Below, one piece after another: positions 62,152 through 64,000 of a DNA stretch of 64,000 nucleotides. Below the pieces are notes generated by a model. It searched no databases, had not been told where the DNA came from, and saw only the letters and a list, made by a program, of their open reading frames with translations. Position 1 is the stretch's first letter. Each line of letters begins with the position of its first letter. This stretch comes from G963556115 sp963667375 (GTDB lineage: Bacteria; Planctomycetota; SZUA-567). The position numbers were made by a program, and so were the translations under genes. The stretch covers positions 2,604,001 to 2,668,000 of the forward strand of contig OY763323.1 in the NCBI GenBank assembly GCA_963667375.1, in the 5' to 3' direction.

Positions 62152-63651
62152 TTAAAGAGCTAGGTCTGGAAGGTGAGAGGTGCTCTCCAGGGTGGTATCG
62201 ACAGGGAAATCTGGTAATTCCGGTTCATTATGTTGTGAGACGCTGTTGTTCTCAATATTGATACTGGTCATTTCTGATTCCATTTCCTGCAATATCTGGT
62301 CAAAGTTTTCAGCCTTGATCCCTGGTATTTTGACTTTATGAACTGAAATATCGGCATGTTCCGCAGTGTTTTCTTTCGCTGTAAGTTCGGTCTTGTCTTC
62401 AGCCAGGGTTTCACTGGTACTGTCCATCTGTTTTTCAAGAGCAATAAGTTCTTTTTCACTGATCATATCATCAATTTTAACTTTGATATCGGTTTTTTCT
62501 TGTTTTTCAGGTTTACTGGTGAACTTAATGCGTTTTTTTGGTGCGACCGGCAGGATTATTTCCTGAGTGCTGGCTTTGTTGACGGTAAGTTCACAACTCA
62601 TTATTTCCGCCAGTAGTTTTCTGCCATTATAATGGTGTTCATTTATTTTGAGGCACTGTCTGGCGATACTTTCCGCTTTGTTGTAGTCATGAGTAATCTT
62701 TGCTTTGAGCATTTCAATATACGCCAGAGCATAATAAATATCGCTGTCTGGAGTTTTAATAAGATTTTGGGCAATCTTGAACTCATTGATGCTGTATTCC
62801 AAGAGTGACATATCACCATTAGATTTATAGAAGTCAATGAAGAATCCGGCTATTTCCTTATGGATATCGGCAGATGTATTGAATTCTGTACTTGTTTTAA
62901 GCGCTTTGCCGTAGGTTACTGCAGCTTTGCTGTAGTTTCCGGATTTTGCCAGAATACGAGCATTGTCAAGAATTGCCTTGGCGGTCTGACGTTTGTTCTC
63001 TTGCTCACGTTCAGCCTTGATAGTTGATATTTCAGTCAACTTATGTTCGATCAGTTCATTAACATATAGCGGCACATGGCGTTCACGGGCTATTTCAAAA
63101 CAAATTTTAGCTTTCTGAAATTCATTGTTCTCAATAAACTTGATGGCTCTTGTGACCTGGCTGGCCATAGACTGATCAAGATCATCTTCCTTGAGTATCC
63201 TGATATCTGTTACTTTTATCCAAGGCATATTTGCATATAGACTTTCAACAACTCCGGTAATCTCAATTTTTTCAAATTGATTGATAATTCTTAAGATGTT
63301 TATCAGCCTGGTGTTATTCTTCTCTAGATATAATGTAGGGTAGACCTTATTAAGTTCGTTTTCTTTCCAGAATTTAATGTCACTATTCCATACAGAAAAA
63401 TTTTCGAACTGTTCCTGGTTGAAAAATTCATCCTTATCTCTGAACATGTTGCCTCTGGCTGCAAAACGTGAAATAAATGTAACCTTTCTATCCTTTAATG
63501 CCAGAGGATTTTTGGCAATATCAGAGATGTTGATCATTACCGGTCGGATCTCTTTTTCAGGTTCTTTCCAGGCGCGTGCACGTGAGCCGATTACAGCAGC
63601 GGCAGTTGCCAGAACAGCTATAAATAATATGTAATTTCTGAATTTGCTCAT
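62152..63651 (-). CDS. Exported TPR-like protein, unknown
   Basis: A 499-residue protein. N-terminal signal or anchor near 5-25 (NYILFIAVLATAAAVIGSRA), an OB-like or beta-rich region (about 33-155; RKVTFISRFAARGNMFRDKDE), helical TPR-like repeats near 165-370 (AAVTYGKALKTSTEFN, EYSINEFKIAQNLIKTP) and an acidic low-complexity tail with many K/E/T residues. The N-terminal part is reminiscent of a conserved PVC lipoprotein of the DUF1980/TIGR03943 type, but I am not certain. It may be a periplasmic adapter. Confidence 0.6.
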   Translation of the reverse strand: MSKFRNYILFIAVLATAAAVIGSRARAWKEPEKEIRPVMINISDIAKNPLALKDRKVTFISRFAARGNMFRDKDEFFNQEQFENFSVWNSDIKFWKENELNKVYPTLYLEKNNTRLINILRIINQFEKIEITGVVESLYANMPWIKVTDIRILKEDDLDQSMASQVTRAIKFIENNEFQKAKICFEIARERHVPLYVNELIEHKLTEISTIKAEREQENKRQTAKAILDNARILAKSGNYSKAAVTYGKALKTSTEFNTSADIHKEIAGFFIDFYKSNGDMSLLEYSINEFKIAQNLIKTPDSDIYYALAYIEMLKAKITHDYNKAESIARQCLKINEHHYNGRKLLAEIMSCELTVNKASTQEIILPVAPKKRIKFTSKPEKQEKTDIKVKIDDMISEKELIALEKQMDSTSETLAEDKTELTAKENTAEHADISVHKVKIPGIKAENFDQILQEMESEMTSINIENNSVSQHNEPELPDFPVDTTLESTSHLPDLAL

Positions 63652-63769
63652 TTTTTGTCTCGCACATGGTTATTAGTATTTTTTATCAGGTCTTTATGCC
63701 TATAATAGAATATCGTCAACTTTAATCGTGGAGCTTTAACCTTTTTCAACTTTTTTCGGGAATAACACC

Positions 63770-64000
63770 ATGAATAAAAAAATTGCCGTATTTTTAGTTA
63801 ATAGTGAGGTCGGAGGGTGGCATGCTTCAAAAGATGATATTCGCTATTTGTGTGATCTGTTACCTGAGTATCAAATATTTAAAGCGGCAACAGTTGAGGA
63901 GTTCAAGGATTTACTGCCGCATGTGGCTATTGCTCTTACCTGGAAATATCGTGACGAATGGGTTGAAGAGTATCCCAATGTAAAAGTAATGGGATCACCA
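63770..64000 (+). CDS. 2-hydroxyacid dehydrogenase-like protein, 5' part
   Basis: An open frame from ATG 63770 runs off the right edge (77 codons). The product, starting MNKKIAVFLVNSEVGGWHAS and reaching ALTWKYRDEWVEEYPNVKV, fits the N-terminal catalytic lobe of NAD-dependent D-2-hydroxyacid dehydrogenases (substrate-binding half), with the usual P-x-V-x-GSP-type end. The NAD-binding GxGxxG motif lies outside the window. It may be a SerA-like enzyme. Divergent from the TPR-like gene; a TATAAT is at 63701-63706. Confidence 0.55.
   Translation, partial: MNKKIAVFLVNSEVGGWHASKDDIRYLCDLLPEYQIFKAATVEEFKDLLPHVAIALTWKYRDEWVEEYPNVKVMGSP

Noticed and set aside
1..64000. CRISPR arrays, insertion sequences, prophage, rRNA
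   Set aside because: No regularly spaced repeats, transposase, integrase or ribosomal RNA features were found.

Overview
The window looks like a chromosomal segment of a Gram-negative bacterium, most probably from the PVC superphylum and perhaps Lentisphaerota. Supporting signs are lipid A/LPS genes (lpxK, waaA), AsmA-like envelope proteins, a SecA with several extra insertions (1060 aa), a GntR-type DNA-binding domain fused to a LacI-type sensor domain, a UAP1/AGX-type UDP-sugar pyrophosphorylase, a GH57 enzyme with a DUF4912-like domain, and AT-rich spacers with moderate-GC genes. The taxonomic call is inference. A flagellin and a CheR-like methyltransferase suggest motility.

Layout. 1-11 kb: edge of an AsmA-like gene, serC, a very long flagellin, enolase, a GntR/LacI-type regulator divergent from a PfkB sugar kinase, a 55-codon microORF, mraZ (not followed by division genes) and a zinc-ribbon membrane protein. 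11-20 kb: a coiled-coil membrane protein overlapping an MTA/SAH deaminase, tRNA-Phe, an unusual HTH-receiver regulator, a YbhN-like membrane protein, a Gate-domain membrane protein behind a cobalamin riboswitch, and a thioesterase-dtd-DUF1848 operon. 20-28 kb: queH, a YbgC-type thioesterase, a large TPR lipoprotein-like or secreted protein, lpxK, a small siroheme/Fe-S protein, an FKBP isomerase and an RmlD-like reductase. 28-45 kb: a membrane-anchored unknown, 6-phosphofructokinase, CheR, GNAT, dnaK, a PAS histidine kinase, waaA, secA, pgi, UDP-sugar pyrophosphorylase and dCMP deaminase. 45-64 kb: a fcl-oppF-AsmA-small TM-receiver gene string, a YhaN-like ATPase, a DUF368 transporter, GH13 and GH57 glucan enzymes, a DUF2225 protein, a TPR-like protein and the start of a 2-hydroxyacid dehydrogenase-like gene.

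Together the genes are dominated by central sugar metabolism (enolase, PFK, PGI, sugar kinase, glucan enzymes, UDP-sugar synthesis, serine branch) and envelope biogenesis. No rRNA, CRISPR array, prophage or insertion sequence is visible. The most interesting non-coding signals are the cobalamin riboswitch with a decayed duplication of the signal-peptide coding segment between its terminator and the gene, a repeated AATACAATG motif beside the HTH-receiver gene, and a perfect inverted repeat between the GntR/LacI-type regulator and the sugar kinase.
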